DNA of 64,000 nucleotides, taken from NCBI RefSeq assembly GCF_900169075.1, contig NZ_LT827015.1, forward strand, positions 620,001-684,000, written 5' to 3'. The DNA is from Chryseobacterium phocaeense (GTDB taxonomy: Bacteria > Bacteroidota > Bacteroidia > Flavobacteriales > Weeksellaceae). A program made the position numbers and the translations under genes. This document shows, in pieces, positions 7,338 through 16,485 of the stretch; the first letter of the stretch is position 1, and each line of letters opens with the position of its first letter. A model generated the notes under the pieces. The model saw nothing but the letters and a program-made list of their open reading frames with translations, searched no databases and had not been told where the DNA came from.

Positions 7338-9593
7338 ATGAAAAATATAGTTGTTACCCAAGCGAGACAAAATAACCTGAAAAATATTTCTCTGGACATT
7401 CCCAAAAATAAGATTGTGGTGTTTACGGGAGTTTCAGGTTCCGGAAAATCTTCCCTGGTTTTTGAAACCATAGGAGCAGAAGCCCAGCGCCAGATCAATG
7501 AAACACAGAACAGCTTTGTAAGGAACAGGCTGCAGCATTTCGGAATTCCGGACGTGGATAAAATAGAAAACCTTAATGTTCCCATTATCATCAATCAAAA
7601 GAGGTTGGGAGGCAACGCCCGTTCTACGGTGGGAACTGCCACGGATATTTATGCTTCTTTGAGGTTGCTGTTCTCCAGAATCGGGAAGCCGTTTGTGGGG
7701 TACTCCAATATATTTTCATTCAACAATCCGCAGGGAATGTGTCCGGAATGCGAAGGACTGGGGTTTGTTCAGACCGTTAATATTGACCGGCTTATTGACC
7801 ATGAAAAATCCCTGAATGAGGGAGCGATCCGGTTTCCTACTTTTCAGCCCGGAGGATGGAGATGGACAAGGTATGCGTATTCCGGGTATTTTGACCGGGA
7901 TAAAAAGTTGAAAGACTACACGGATGAAGAATGGAAAACGCTGCTGTATGCAGAGGAACACAAGCCTCCCAATCCATCAGACGAATGGGGGAAAACGGTA
8001 CAGTATGAAGGGCTGATCCCGAGAATAGAAAGATCATTCCTGAAAAAAGATTCCAAGGAAAATACCTCCAGAAAAGAAGTGCTGTCAAAAGTGATCACCA
8101 CCAAATTATGTCCTGAATGTGAGGGAAAAAGACTGAATAAAAAAGTTCTTTCCTGTAAAATATCGGGTAAAAATATCGCTGACTGCACCGCACTTTCCAT
8201 TGATGAACTTTTAAAGTTTGTCAGCAAAATAGACGATAAAACCTATGAAACCATCCTTAAGGAGCTATCTGCTAAATTAAAAAGCCTGGTTGAGATCGGG
8301 CTGCAGTATCTGACGCTCGACCGGCGGACAGACAGTCTTTCGGGAGGGGAATCGCAGCGTATAAAAATGGTGAAAAGCCTCGGTAACAGCCTGGTTGACC
8401 TGCTTTATATTTTTGATGAACCGAGCATAGGCCTCCATCCGAGGGATATTCAGAATATTGTCTCTATTATTCAGAAAATAAAAGATAAAGGCAATTCAGT
8501 TCTGATTGTGGAACATGATCCGGATCTGATCCGCATTGCAGACTGGATCATCGATATGGGTCCGGGGTCCGGAAAAAACGGAGGAAAAATCATTTATGAA
8601 GGTACATTTAAAGGATTAAAAGCTTCTGAAGGCAAGACAGGCCATTATTTTTCAGAAAACCCACAGTACAAAAAGAAGCCGGAAACATCCGATGAATATC
8701 TGGAAATCAAAAATGCAACACTGAATAACTTAAAAAATGTTAGTGTAAAAATCCCGAAAAAGATAATGACCGTTGTGACAGGCGTTGCAGGCTCAGGAAA
8801 AAGTACCCTGATTAATCAGGTTCTGCCCACATTTTATCCTGATGTAACGGTGATTGACCAGAGACTTTTTACGGCCAGCACCCGCTCCAATTTACTGACC
8901 TATCTGAATGTATCGGATGCGCTGCGGAAGCTTTTCGCGGAAGCCAACGGGGTTTCGGATAAACTGTTCAGTACCAATAGTGAAGGAGCGTGTAAAAACT
9001 GTAACGGACTGGGCATTGAAAAGATAGACCTTGCTTTTATGGACGATATTGAGCAGCATTGCGAAGTTTGCGGAGGAAGCGGATTCGCCCCTGAAGTTCT
9101 TGAATACACCTATAACCAAAAGAATATCTGGGAAGTCCTGCAGATGACGGTCTCCGAAGCTATTGATTTTCTGCCCCAGCCTGTTTTCCATCATGACCTG
9201 GAGCTTCTTGAAAAACTAGGTTTGGACTATCTGTCGCTCGGTCAGCGGCTAAACAGCTTTTCCGGTGGAGAAAGACAGCGTTTAAAGTTAACGAGAGAAT
9301 TAAGGCAGTCCAATAAGGTGATCGTCCTGGATGAACCGAGCACAGGGCTGCATCCAAGCGACACGAAAAAGCTGCTCGGGTTTTTTGATGAAATTATCAA
9401 TAACGGAAATACGTTGATCGTTATTGAACACAATCTGGATATTATTTCACAAGCCGACTGGATTATAGACATTGGCCCAGGAGCAGGAAAGCATGGGGGT
9501 AAAATTATTTTTGAGGGTACGGTGCCGGAGCTGCTTAAGGATAGGGGTTTTTATACTGCGGAATATTTGAGGGGGCATTTGGGGTGTGGGTGA
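7338..9593 (+). CDS. UvrA-like ABC ATPase (short UvrA paralogue)
   Basis: 751 residues in two ABC halves as in excinuclease subunit A. Half one has Walker A GVSGSGKSSLVF near residue 32, zinc-type pairs CPECEGLG and CPECEGKR, signature LSGGESQRIKM and Walker B IFDEPSIGLHPRD. Half two has Walker A GVAGSGKST, the zinc-type CKNCNGLG and CEVCGGSG, and signature FSGGERQRLKL. It is about 190 residues shorter than housekeeping UvrA (about 940), with a reduced segment between the first Walker A and signature, where UvrA holds its UvrB-binding part. Such short paralogues are known near drug resistance genes. Placement opposite a MarR regulator suggests inducible protection from a DNA-binding compound (inference). 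Confidence 0.88.
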   Translation: MKNIVVTQARQNNLKNISLDIPKNKIVVFTGVSGSGKSSLVFETIGAEAQRQINETQNSFVRNRLQHFGIPDVDKIENLNVPIIINQKRLGGNARSTVGTATDIYASLRLLFSRIGKPFVGYSNIFSFNNPQGMCPECEGLGFVQTVNIDRLIDHEKSLNEGAIRFPTFQPGGWRWTRYAYSGYFDRDKKLKDYTDEEWKTLLYAEEHKPPNPSDEWGKTVQYEGLIPRIERSFLKKDSKENTSRKEVLSKVITTKLCPECEGKRLNKKVLSCKISGKNIADCTALSIDELLKFVSKIDDKTYETILKELSAKLKSLVEIGLQYLTLDRRTDSLSGGESQRIKMVKSLGNSLVDLLYIFDEPSIGLHPRDIQNIVSIIQKIKDKGNSVLIVEHDPDLIRIADWIIDMGPGSGKNGGKIIYEGTFKGLKASEGKTGHYFSENPQYKKKPETSDEYLEIKNATLNNLKNVSVKIPKKIMTVVTGVAGSGKSTLINQVLPTFYPDVTVIDQRLFTASTRSNLLTYLNVSDALRKLFAEANGVSDKLFSTNSEGACKNCNGLGIEKIDLAFMDDIEQHCEVCGGSGFAPEVLEYTYNQKNIWEVLQMTVSEAIDFLPQPVFHHDLELLEKLGLDYLSLGQRLNSFSGGERQRLKLTRELRQSNKVIVLDEPSTGLHPSDTKKLLGFFDEIINNGNTLIVIEHNLDIISQADWIIDIGPGAGKHGGKIIFEGTVPELLKDRGFYTAEYLRGHLGCG

Positions 9594-9812
9594 TTGGAAA
9601 GTGTCATACTTTAAGTTTTTAGTTTGCTTTAAAAATATTTTATTTTTTGAGATGTTGTTTTCCAGTTATCCTATGTGATTACAACATTTTGTCAGTTAAA
9701 ATCCAGTTGCCATACAAATATCTGTAATATCTTTGGAAGTAATCGGCTCTTTTTCTTTTATATAAAATGTTGACTCATTACTCTATTGAGCTTTCATAAT
9801 AACACTTTTGCT

Positions 9813-9879
9813 AAAATTAGAGATCAGCTAATAAAAAATAAATATTATTCAGGGTTTTCGGGCTGATCCTCTAATTTTA
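9813..9879. terminator. Bidirectional terminator-like hairpin
   Basis: Left arm 9813-9828 (AAAATTAGAGATCAGC) pairs with 9862-9879 except for one bulged base. It lies between the convergent UvrA-like and lyase genes, with a T-rich run on the plus strand after the right arm. It overlaps the last codon and stop of the lyase gene on the minus strand. Confidence 0.55.
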
Positions 9880-12642
9880 TTTTTTTATCAATTTTGAACA
9901 GTTCCCTTCTATACAAATCATATATGTTCCCGGAAGTAAATTTTTTAAATTAATCTCCTTAAATACATTATTATTACTATGATCATGTTGTTTTACTGCA
10001 GATGTAAAATCTTTTCCACTCATATCGAATATAGATATTTTAGATCCATTATTCGGATATTTGATTCGGACATAATCTGTAGCAGGGTTTGGGTATATAA
10101 GAACTGAATGAATACTGTAATCGGAGTCGTCAGTATGCAGAGTTGGAATTTTCACCAAATTCGTTTGCAGTGTGTTACCGTTATTACTGGTGAATGTTAC
10201 AACTGTATTTCCACCTGCAATATTTGTTGTTATGTTATTGGTAGGATTGGCCAGCTGCCAGAGGCCAGCCACCGTAACAGTGGTCTGTATAGCTGGAGAA
10301 ACTCTATAAAAGTTTGATGGGTTATTCCAGATCTGATTAAATCCAAGATATTCATTGTCTGAAAGCAAGTTTAATGGAACTGTCAAACTTATTTTCAGAT
10401 TATTGCCATTATTTATCTTTTGGCTCATAATAACAGATGGCCTCGAAGTTGAAATCACTTCATTGAAGTTAAAATTGGTTGCAGCATCAAAAATAACATA
10501 ATTGTAACTATTATCTTCACTGAATTTTACAACATGTGCTGAGGAGTTAAGCTGAAGAACCTGAAAGTAATCTGATAAATTAAGTGCAAAATTTTCCGTT
10601 TGTAATGGTGTACTGTTCAGCGCGATTCCATACTGATAGGTGGCGGCTTGTGGTGATGTTCCATGATCTATATAGGCAATCTTATAATTACCGTTTGTAT
10701 CCGCACTATTTGTGTGATTTCTTGACTGCTGTGTACTTCTTCTTATGTTGAGTATCCCATTCATACCTTGCGCCGGAACTACAAACCCGTTTCCAGCGGC
10801 GTCGGTAGCCCAGTGACCACCTTGGGATGCTGTGAAATTCGTGCTTAATCCCGTTTGTGCATTACCGTCGATAATTGTCTGTGTATTTGCAGAAGGAAGC
10901 CCGGTTTGAAATAATGTGGTGTGGATTGGGACTGTTCCTCCCAAATTCTTTATGTCTGAACCTAAACAAAAGATTTTATCTTTGTAAAAAAATACTGATT
11001 TTAAAGCGGACATAGGAGTAGAAGCGTTCATATCACGATAGTCCAATGCAAATACACCTTTATCGTCCAGACTGGCGTGGGCTAAAAAATTTTGGGTTGA
11101 AAATAAGTGCTGTGCATTACCTGCAGCGTTAAGAGACGAAAGAGGTAGTGCTGCAGCTGTAACACCCGGAAGGTGCCGCCAGTCCCATCCATCATCTGTT
11201 ACCGTTCCAGCGGCTGAGGCAACTCCTAAACCATTGTTCAATCTTGTTTTAGGTGACCCCTGTGAGAAAATTTCCATAGTCCCGGCAGAATTATATCTTC
11301 CGAATGCATTTTCTGTTGCACCACCTTCGTAATTCCATACATTTTTGCTTGTTCCTTTTACCGAAACGTGATAACCATTATACTTGTGAATACTCACCCC
11401 GCCAAAGGGAAATTTGAAGTGTCCTTGCAGTAAACCCTGAGAGGGTGAAAATAAGTTGATATTACCTAATGACATTTGAAGTCTTGTAAAGACACCAAGT
11501 GAGGCAGAATTGTCAATGCTTGTAAAACTATTTCGGTAAAGCTGCCCTGCATCGTTATTAGCTGCAGGATCTGTACTATACAGCAGGAGTAGAGCCTGGT
11601 TGTTTAATAAAGTTTCATTTGGGAATCGTCCAGTGAGCGATCTGGGAATCTCATTGTCAGCACAGAATTTTTCATAGACCATCACTGCATTTTTAATGTT
11701 GGATACAGACTCAGAGTTCAGTTGATAAGCAGAACCAGCTAAAAAATAATATAACCGTGTAAAAACGTTCAAAGCATCTGCACCATATGAATTTTGATAA
11801 GCGGTCAGATGATGAAATATTGTATAATCAGGCTTAATTCCACCAGACCAGCCATTTGCTATTTGCGTAGCTCTATTAGTAAAATTCAATAAATGAGACA
11901 TCTCGGTCAGTTTTGCAGGATCAGATTCATCAAGACCAAATATGTAACATAATCTAGTCTCTATCCATACTCTTGAAACATCGAGATTAAAGCCCGTATA
12001 AGTAAAATTATAATTGGGATTATCCGGCCGTAAATTATAAGTAAGTTTATTAAGAATACCCTGATGATGTGCAAATTCTCCGGCAGCCCTTAATTCATCT
12101 TCCATTAAAAGAACACATAAACCGTAGAGATTTGCTCTCAGCCCAAAAGCCGTTGTTGCAGAGAAACTCTCTACAGGTATAGCTTCTGAATGTCCAAAAT
12201 TAGAATTTTCACTTACACCTTTATTTTTAAAATATTGAAACAAATTCAATATCTGGTTCTTAAGTGCTGGGTCTTTATATCTCTGATTAGATGGAGCACC
12301 ATTTACAAGTGGTCCTTTGAGATTATACGTAACTACCATATTGTATAGTTGGTTTCTTACCAGATTGATAAAGGTAGCGTCATCGGTACTGTTCGTAAGA
12401 TTCCAAACAGGTCCGGGAGAAGAAAAGTTGATATTTGTATTGAGATAAGTAATAGCGTTGGTACATCCGCTGTAATATCGTGTGTAAATTTGCGAGGCTT
12501 GAGGGGTTGTGAGAATACTGGTGGGGACATTATGATCCGTATAGTATTGAATATATTTAGCTTTAATGTTATTAATTTCACTTATTTGAGATTTGAAAGT
12601 TGAAACTATAAAGAACATCAAAAGAATAGTGTAATTTTTCAT
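9877..12642 (-). CDS. Polysaccharide lyase family 8 protein with T9SS tail
   Basis: 921 residues, secreted. The signal peptide (about 18 residues, MKNYTILLMFFIVSTFKS) is followed by the helical toroid of PL8 lyases (hyaluronate, chondroitin AC and xanthan lyases). The segment GIKPDYTIFHHLTAYQNSYG, near residue 275, matches the PL8 catalytic block with its His and Tyr. Later family blocks are VWNYEGGATENAFGRY and DGWDWRHLPGVTAA in the beta-sandwich part. The last about 70 residues (YPNPATDYVRI, then LLPGTYMICIEG and a KLIKK end) form a type IX secretion sorting domain. It therefore probably degrades an acidic polysaccharide such as a glycosaminoglycan outside the cell. No transporter or sulfatase partner is adjacent. 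Confidence 0.87.
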   Translation of the reverse strand: MKNYTILLMFFIVSTFKSQISEINNIKAKYIQYYTDHNVPTSILTTPQASQIYTRYYSGCTNAITYLNTNINFSSPGPVWNLTNSTDDATFINLVRNQLYNMVVTYNLKGPLVNGAPSNQRYKDPALKNQILNLFQYFKNKGVSENSNFGHSEAIPVESFSATTAFGLRANLYGLCVLLMEDELRAAGEFAHHQGILNKLTYNLRPDNPNYNFTYTGFNLDVSRVWIETRLCYIFGLDESDPAKLTEMSHLLNFTNRATQIANGWSGGIKPDYTIFHHLTAYQNSYGADALNVFTRLYYFLAGSAYQLNSESVSNIKNAVMVYEKFCADNEIPRSLTGRFPNETLLNNQALLLLYSTDPAANNDAGQLYRNSFTSIDNSASLGVFTRLQMSLGNINLFSPSQGLLQGHFKFPFGGVSIHKYNGYHVSVKGTSKNVWNYEGGATENAFGRYNSAGTMEIFSQGSPKTRLNNGLGVASAAGTVTDDGWDWRHLPGVTAAALPLSSLNAAGNAQHLFSTQNFLAHASLDDKGVFALDYRDMNASTPMSALKSVFFYKDKIFCLGSDIKNLGGTVPIHTTLFQTGLPSANTQTIIDGNAQTGLSTNFTASQGGHWATDAAGNGFVVPAQGMNGILNIRRSTQQSRNHTNSADTNGNYKIAYIDHGTSPQAATYQYGIALNSTPLQTENFALNLSDYFQVLQLNSSAHVVKFSEDNSYNYVIFDAATNFNFNEVISTSRPSVIMSQKINNGNNLKISLTVPLNLLSDNEYLGFNQIWNNPSNFYRVSPAIQTTVTVAGLWQLANPTNNITTNIAGGNTVVTFTSNNGNTLQTNLVKIPTLHTDDSDYSIHSVLIYPNPATDYVRIKYPNNGSKISIFDMSGKDFTSAVKQHDHSNNNVFKEINLKNLLPGTYMICIEGNCSKLIKK

Positions 12643-12667
12643 ATTTTAAAAATTAGAATTTTAGAAA

Positions 12668-12760
12668 TTAACCGTGGGTAGCAGCAGATGTTATGGTTCT
12701 TTTGCTGAGGTTTGTTCTTTCTTTTATCAATTCCCTTTCATATTCAGCTAAAGAAAGCCA
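12668..12760 (-). pseudogene. Serine recombinase (resolvase/invertase) remnant
   Basis: The minus strand encodes 30 residues ending at TAA: SLAEYERELIKERT is unmistakably the end of the catalytic domain of small serine recombinases, normally written LAEFERELIxERT. The fragment then runs into TSAATHG and a stop. No start codon is present and a stop lies just upstream in frame (12761-12763). It is a leftover of a mobile element's resolvase or a DNA invertase. Confidence 0.7.
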
Positions 12761-12776
12761 TTAAATTTAAAAAAAG

Positions 12777-12944
12777 TCACCCATTTAGAGTTGAAGTATC
12801 CACGCCATCGGTAAGCCCTTTTATTATAATACTTTTACCATTAACATCCGTAACATTTATCAAAATCTCAATCGGCTGTTTCAATTCAAACTTTTCCTCG
12901 TGTAACTCCGGGGCATAGCTCCAGAAATTTTTTAATCCAAAGAA
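12777..12944 (-). pseudogene. Unidentified gene remnant
   Basis: An open stretch of 55 codons between stops on the minus strand with protein-like composition (FWSYAPELHEEKFELKQPIE, then ILINVTDVNGKSIIIKGLTDG) but no start codon. I do not recognise the parent. It lies directly upstream, on the same strand, of the recombinase remnant, so the two may come from one decayed insertion. Confidence 0.35.
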
Positions 12945-12962
12945 TTATGGATCGATACTTAA

Positions 12963-12998
12963 TTTAAAAAGTTTTTCCCTTGAGAAAAACTTTTTAAA
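12963..12998. terminator. Strong hairpin after the bacteriocin-like peptide gene
   Basis: The perfect 15-bp arms TTTAAAAAGTTTTTC (12963-12977) and GAAAAACTTTTTAAA (12984-12998) flank a 6-nt loop. It sits 7 bp beyond the stop codon of the small peptide gene on the minus strand and probably ends its transcript. Confidence 0.6.
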
Positions 12999-13004
12999 AT
13001 TTAA

Positions 13005-13184
13005 TTACTGAGATAAGATTTCTTCCGCCGGTATATCCGGTACTATAATATAGCACCCTGCATGAAAAGGAATACATATTCCTGTCTCAGGACAATAGTA
13101 CTTTCCAGGAGGACATTTTGAAATTGATTCTGCTCCTTTAATTTCTTTTAGTTTTTCTCTTGATAGAATTTTTAAATTTTTCAT
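13005..13184 (-). CDS. Bacteriocin-like leader peptide protein (4 Cys)
   Basis: 59 residues from ATG 13184. The N-terminus MKNLKILSREKLKEIKG is the conserved leader found on Chryseobacterium bacteriocin-like peptides, related to those at 38298-38997. The core contains four cysteines spaced C-x6-C-x5-C-x6-C, then a hydrophobic tail YIIVPDIPAEEIL. The frame is open further upstream to an ATG at 13262, but the leader motif decides the start at 13184. The leader ends in KGA rather than a clean double Gly. No peptidase-transporter is nearby. Export and activity are unknown; family membership is from the leader only. Confidence 0.65.
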   Translation of the reverse strand: MKNLKILSREKLKEIKGAESISKCPPGKYYCPETGICIPFHAGCYIIVPDIPAEEILSQ

Positions 13185-13269
13185 AAGAATAGAGTTTGGT
13201 TTAATTATAAAAATGATTTTTATTTTCTCAAAGTTAATAAAACATTTATTTAGTATATTCATTTTAATC

Positions 13270-13392
13270 TTAGTTATTAGTAATAGGAGCCAGGTTCTTT
13301 TTTAATTCATCAAACTTTTCTTTGCTCATCATGTCAATTTCCGACAGTTCTTTCGCCTCTTTTAATTTTGCAATCGCTTCTACTCTGGTCAT
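13270..13392 (-). CDS. Small 40-residue SHOCT-like protein or remnant
   Basis: ATG at 13392 gives 40 residues of strongly charged helix: AIAKLKEAKELSEIDMMSKE then KFDELKKNL. This resembles the SHOCT helical hairpin usually found at protein C-termini (LKELLDxGxITxEEFDxLK). It lies 85 bp upstream of the bacteriocin-like peptide on the same strand. No clear ribosome-binding site is visible, as is common in this phylum. It may be an independent small gene or the end of a lost larger one. Confidence 0.35.
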   Translation of the reverse strand: MTRVEAIAKLKEAKELSEIDMMSKEKFDELKKNLAPITNN

Positions 13393-13943
13393 TTTTCTGT
13401 TTTCTTAAATATTTACTTATTTCTCCCAAAAACCATTGTTCAAAAAATGTTTTAACTCTGTAAATCTTGAATTTAATGTAGAAAATTTGGCACTGCTTTT
13501 TCCGGAATCTGTACAGCTGCTTCATGCTACTCATTTCGACATCAACATCTCCGGAAGCTAATTCTTGGGCATAACTGATCATCATGTCAGGCCTGCATCA
13601 GGATTCGCGAGATAACGAAACTCTACTGCAGATCTACAAGTCTGTCGTATGGCAATTCTTTCAGAACCGGCAGAACTCCAATTGGCAACTTGCCCAGCTA
13701 AAAAACCTCAGGAGGCGGATCCCCGGTAAAATTTCTCTGCAAATTTGCGCTCTAAGCAAAATGCCGGAAACAAAAAAAAGAGAACCACTTTTCTATTATA
13801 AAAGTATTCATTTTCCCCTCATTCTTTCCCTTCACTTGGTCCGATATCACCCAAGTTTTTTTCGTGTAATTTTTATCAAAAAAAGACAAAAAAAAAATAA
13901 GCTGTTAAATTATAATACGACGTGTTTTGACGCTGTGCGTCAG
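13393..13943. other. Gene-poor, probably decayed stretch
   Basis: No intact gene is supported. The minus strand shows short protein-like pieces separated by stops or frame changes, for example GKLPIGVLPVLKELPYDRL ending at a stop at 13623-13625 and SYAQELASGDVDVE starting near 13580. These suggest an old inactivated gene of unknown family. The last part is AT-rich leader DNA for the DUF285 gene. Confidence 0.4.
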
Positions 13944-13951
13944 TACCTTTG
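13928..13951 (+). promoter_or_regulatory. Promoter with small palindrome before the DUF285 gene
   Basis: TACCTTTG at 13944-13951 fits the flavobacterial -7 box. Immediately upstream, 13928-13942 reads TGACGCTGTGCGTCA, 6-bp arms around TGT, where a regulator could sit. The ATG is at 14034, giving a leader of about 75 nt. Confidence 0.5.
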
Positions 13952-14033
13952 GGTCAGAGATAAGATAAAGAATCCCGGGAAATTAATTGTCTTACCCAAC
14001 CAAATTTTAACCTTAAAACCAGTCTTTTAAATT

Positions 14034-15527
14034 ATGTGTAAAAAACAGCTAATAATCATTTTTCTTTTATTATTTTCCATTTCCTACGCGCAGAATGAAT
14101 TTGTTACGCTCTGGAAACCCAATGCAAATGGTATCATTGACCATTCAATACGTTTCGGCGGCACAGGAACCGATTACACCATTTATTGGGAAGAAGTAGG
14201 ATATCCTCAGCATAACGGAGTCATGAATTCGGTGACCTCCAACAGCAACAATCCTATAATCATAAATTTCGGGCCATCATTACATGCAGATCCACTGCAG
14301 GCAACCTACGAAGTGAAAGTATCCGGCGGTAACGGATTATTTTACGGATTCAGGGCCAATACCGGCATTATGCCTCCCGGTGGAAATCAGGAGCTCATAG
14401 AACTCAGCCAGTGGGGGAATACTACGTGGCTTCAGCAATTCGAGAGGGCATTTGCTTACTGTCCCAACCTTAACGTAACGGCTGCAGATACTCCTGATCT
14501 TACCCAGATAAGCAGTTTATCAGAAATGTTCCTTAACTGCTCATCTCTGACAGGCCATACTTCATTTTCTTACTGGAATCCTTACCGTATCACGGACATG
14601 AGCGGTATGTTCAGCGGAGCGACGCTGTTTAATCAGAATATCGGAAACTGGGATACGGCAAAAGTAACAAATTTCAGCAGCATGTTTTCGAATGCCACAT
14701 CTTTCAACCAGGATATTTCTGGCTGGAACACCATATCCGGAACCGATTTCTCTTCCATGTTTTCGAATGCTACAGCTTTCAACCAGCCATTAAATTCCTG
14801 GAATACGGGAAATGCTACTGATTTCCGCTATACATTCTATAATGCCACAGCATTTAATCAGCCGCTTAATAACTGGAATACAGGTAAAGCAAGAGATTTT
14901 GAGCATATGTTTGAAAATGCAGTGTCATTCAACCAGCCTATCGGAAACTGGGATGTAAGCAAGGTTGATTATTTTGCCGGATTTAATATGTTTGCGGGTG
15001 CTTCCCATTTTGACCAGGATATTTCTGCGTGGAATATTAAGCTTCAAAACTTCACCTGGAATTCAATCTATTTCGGATTTAAAAATGCCGGCTTATCATG
15101 TACGAATTACAGTAATTTTCTCATTGCCCTGAATAATAATCCTACATGGGCGAACTCAACAATAACATCCGGAACTATCGATGCAACAGGACTTGTTTAT
15201 TCTACACCGCAAGCCATGTTGGCCAGAGCGCAGCTGATCAACAAAGGGTTTAATGTTATTGGGGACTCCTATATTTCAGGTTGTTTTCTGTCAACAAGAG
15301 AAGTTTCTGCAAAAACAAAAACTTCGGCTTATCCTAATCCAACAACAGGAGTGATCAATGTGGAATCCGCAGCGGACGAAAATGTTTATTTATATGACAT
15401 CAACGGCCAGCTCATTAAAAGTGTGATGTTCAGAAAAGGGAAAAATACGATCGATCTTACTGAATATCCATCAGGAAACTACTTCTTGAAAGGAGATACT
15501 AATTTTACTAAAATAATCAAGGAATAG
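14034..15527 (+). CDS. BspA-type DUF285 repeat surface protein with T9SS tail
   Basis: 497 residues, exported. The signal peptide ends near SYAQ (about residue 20). From about residue 140 to 330 the protein is built of roughly 25-residue DUF285 repeats of the form MFxxAxxFNQxIxxWxT, at least six copies, the unit found in BspA-like and mycoplasma surface proteins. The C-terminal about 75 residues (YPNPTTGVINVES, YLYDINGQLI, YPSGNYFLKG) are a type A T9SS sorting domain. The protein therefore goes to the outer surface or the medium. Such repeats usually mediate adhesion or protein contacts; the partner is unknown. It is monocistronic, with a strong terminator 33 bp after the stop. Confidence 0.88.
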   Translation: MCKKQLIIIFLLLFSISYAQNEFVTLWKPNANGIIDHSIRFGGTGTDYTIYWEEVGYPQHNGVMNSVTSNSNNPIIINFGPSLHADPLQATYEVKVSGGNGLFYGFRANTGIMPPGGNQELIELSQWGNTTWLQQFERAFAYCPNLNVTAADTPDLTQISSLSEMFLNCSSLTGHTSFSYWNPYRITDMSGMFSGATLFNQNIGNWDTAKVTNFSSMFSNATSFNQDISGWNTISGTDFSSMFSNATAFNQPLNSWNTGNATDFRYTFYNATAFNQPLNNWNTGKARDFEHMFENAVSFNQPIGNWDVSKVDYFAGFNMFAGASHFDQDISAWNIKLQNFTWNSIYFGFKNAGLSCTNYSNFLIALNNNPTWANSTITSGTIDATGLVYSTPQAMLARAQLINKGFNVIGDSYISGCFLSTREVSAKTKTSAYPNPTTGVINVESAADENVYLYDINGQLIKSVMFRKGKNTIDLTEYPSGNYFLKGDTNFTKIIKE

Positions 15528-15559
15528 CAGATCAGCTGAAAGTTTATCTGTTTAAATTC

Positions 15560-15592
15560 AGCTCCAAAGTCATTGTACTTTGGAGCTTTTTT
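15560..15592 (+). terminator. Rho-independent terminator of the DUF285 gene
   Basis: AGCTCCAAAGT (15560-15570), loop CATTGT, ACTTTGGAGCT (15577-15587), then a T run. Confidence 0.85.
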
Positions 15593-15718
15593 AAGTGTTA
15601 TATTGGTATAAGCGAAGAAGATTTCAGAAGACTAAACAATTTGACAACTAAAAAACTAAATCAATTTTCTATATTTAGAGAAGTAAATAAATATTTGTAG
15701 AATCATATAAAAAGGACC

Positions 15719-16390
15719 ATGCCAATACATCAATTACCTCCGGACGGAGGGATGTTATATAAAGAAACAGATATGGCCCAGCTTTTCCCTGAGCCGTTCA
15801 ATGCAGTCACTGCTGTGTTTTTTTTGGCGATAGCCATTTTCTGGACCCTTAAAATAAAAGGTAATTTTAAAGAATATCCTTTTTTAACCTACTGCCTGGT
15901 TTTATTATACATTGGCGCCATTGGGGGAACCATTTATCATTCATTCAGGCAATGGCCGGTATTTATTGCGATGGACTGGATGCCGATCATGTTGCTCTGT
16001 CTGTCTGCCGGATTTTATTTTGTAGCCCGGAGCACCAGATGGTATTATGCTGTGGTAATGGTTCTCGTCTATCTGATACTTATGTTTACATTGAGAAACT
16101 GGATTTTTACAGATAACATTTCTCTTTTTATCAACATTAATTATGCTGTCATGGCTTCATTTGTCCTTTTCTCGGTATTGAGGTATTTGATTTACACCAG
16201 GTGGAAAGCTGGCAAATGGGTAGGCTTTGCTCTGCTGTCGTTTGTTTTTGCATTGACCTTCCGTATCGCTGATAAGTGGGAATGGCTGAGTTTCGGGACC
16301 CACTTTTTATGGCATACTTTCGGGGCGGTGGCAACGTTTTATATGTTTAATTATATATATCTTACGAGGAATGCAATTAGAAAGATGTGA
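15719..16390 (+). CDS. CREST-superfamily membrane protein (ceramidase/PAQR-like)
   Basis: 223 residues with seven hydrophobic segments. It carries the polar signature of the CREST membrane hydrolases (alkaline ceramidases, PAQR receptors, Per1-like): an early GGTIYHSF (Ser/His after TM2), an Asp in AMDWMPI and a late HFLWH near the C-terminus. These are proposed Zn-binding and catalytic residues. The protein would be an inner-membrane amidase or lipid hydrolase of unknown substrate. The genus makes sphingolipids, so a ceramide-type substrate is possible but not shown. The start follows AAAAAGGACC. A terminator closes the gene at 16429-16449. Confidence 0.72.
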   Translation: MPIHQLPPDGGMLYKETDMAQLFPEPFNAVTAVFFLAIAIFWTLKIKGNFKEYPFLTYCLVLLYIGAIGGTIYHSFRQWPVFIAMDWMPIMLLCLSAGFYFVARSTRWYYAVVMVLVYLILMFTLRNWIFTDNISLFININYAVMASFVLFSVLRYLIYTRWKAGKWVGFALLSFVFALTFRIADKWEWLSFGTHFLWHTFGAVATFYMFNYIYLTRNAIRKM

Positions 16391-16428
16391 GGGGGTTTTG
16401 TTTTTCTGCTGTGTAAAGTGTCGTAAAG

Positions 16429-16453
16429 AATCCCAACGAAGCTGGGATTTTTT
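16429..16453. terminator. Terminator between convergent CREST and KAP genes
   Basis: AATCCCA (16429-16435), loop ACGAAGC, TGGGATT (16443-16449) and a T run. Confidence 0.7.
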
Positions 16454-16485
16454 TGTTTTACTATGTATGATTTCTGTACGATAGT

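Noticed and set aside
12712..12918. Plus-strand open frame of 68 codons
   Set aside because: It is the shadow of the recombinase and unknown remnants read on the minus strand.
13584..14030. Plus-strand open frame of 148 codons before the DUF285 gene
   Set aside because: Composition is not protein-like, it runs over the promoter and palindrome of the next gene, and coding-like pieces are on the other strand.
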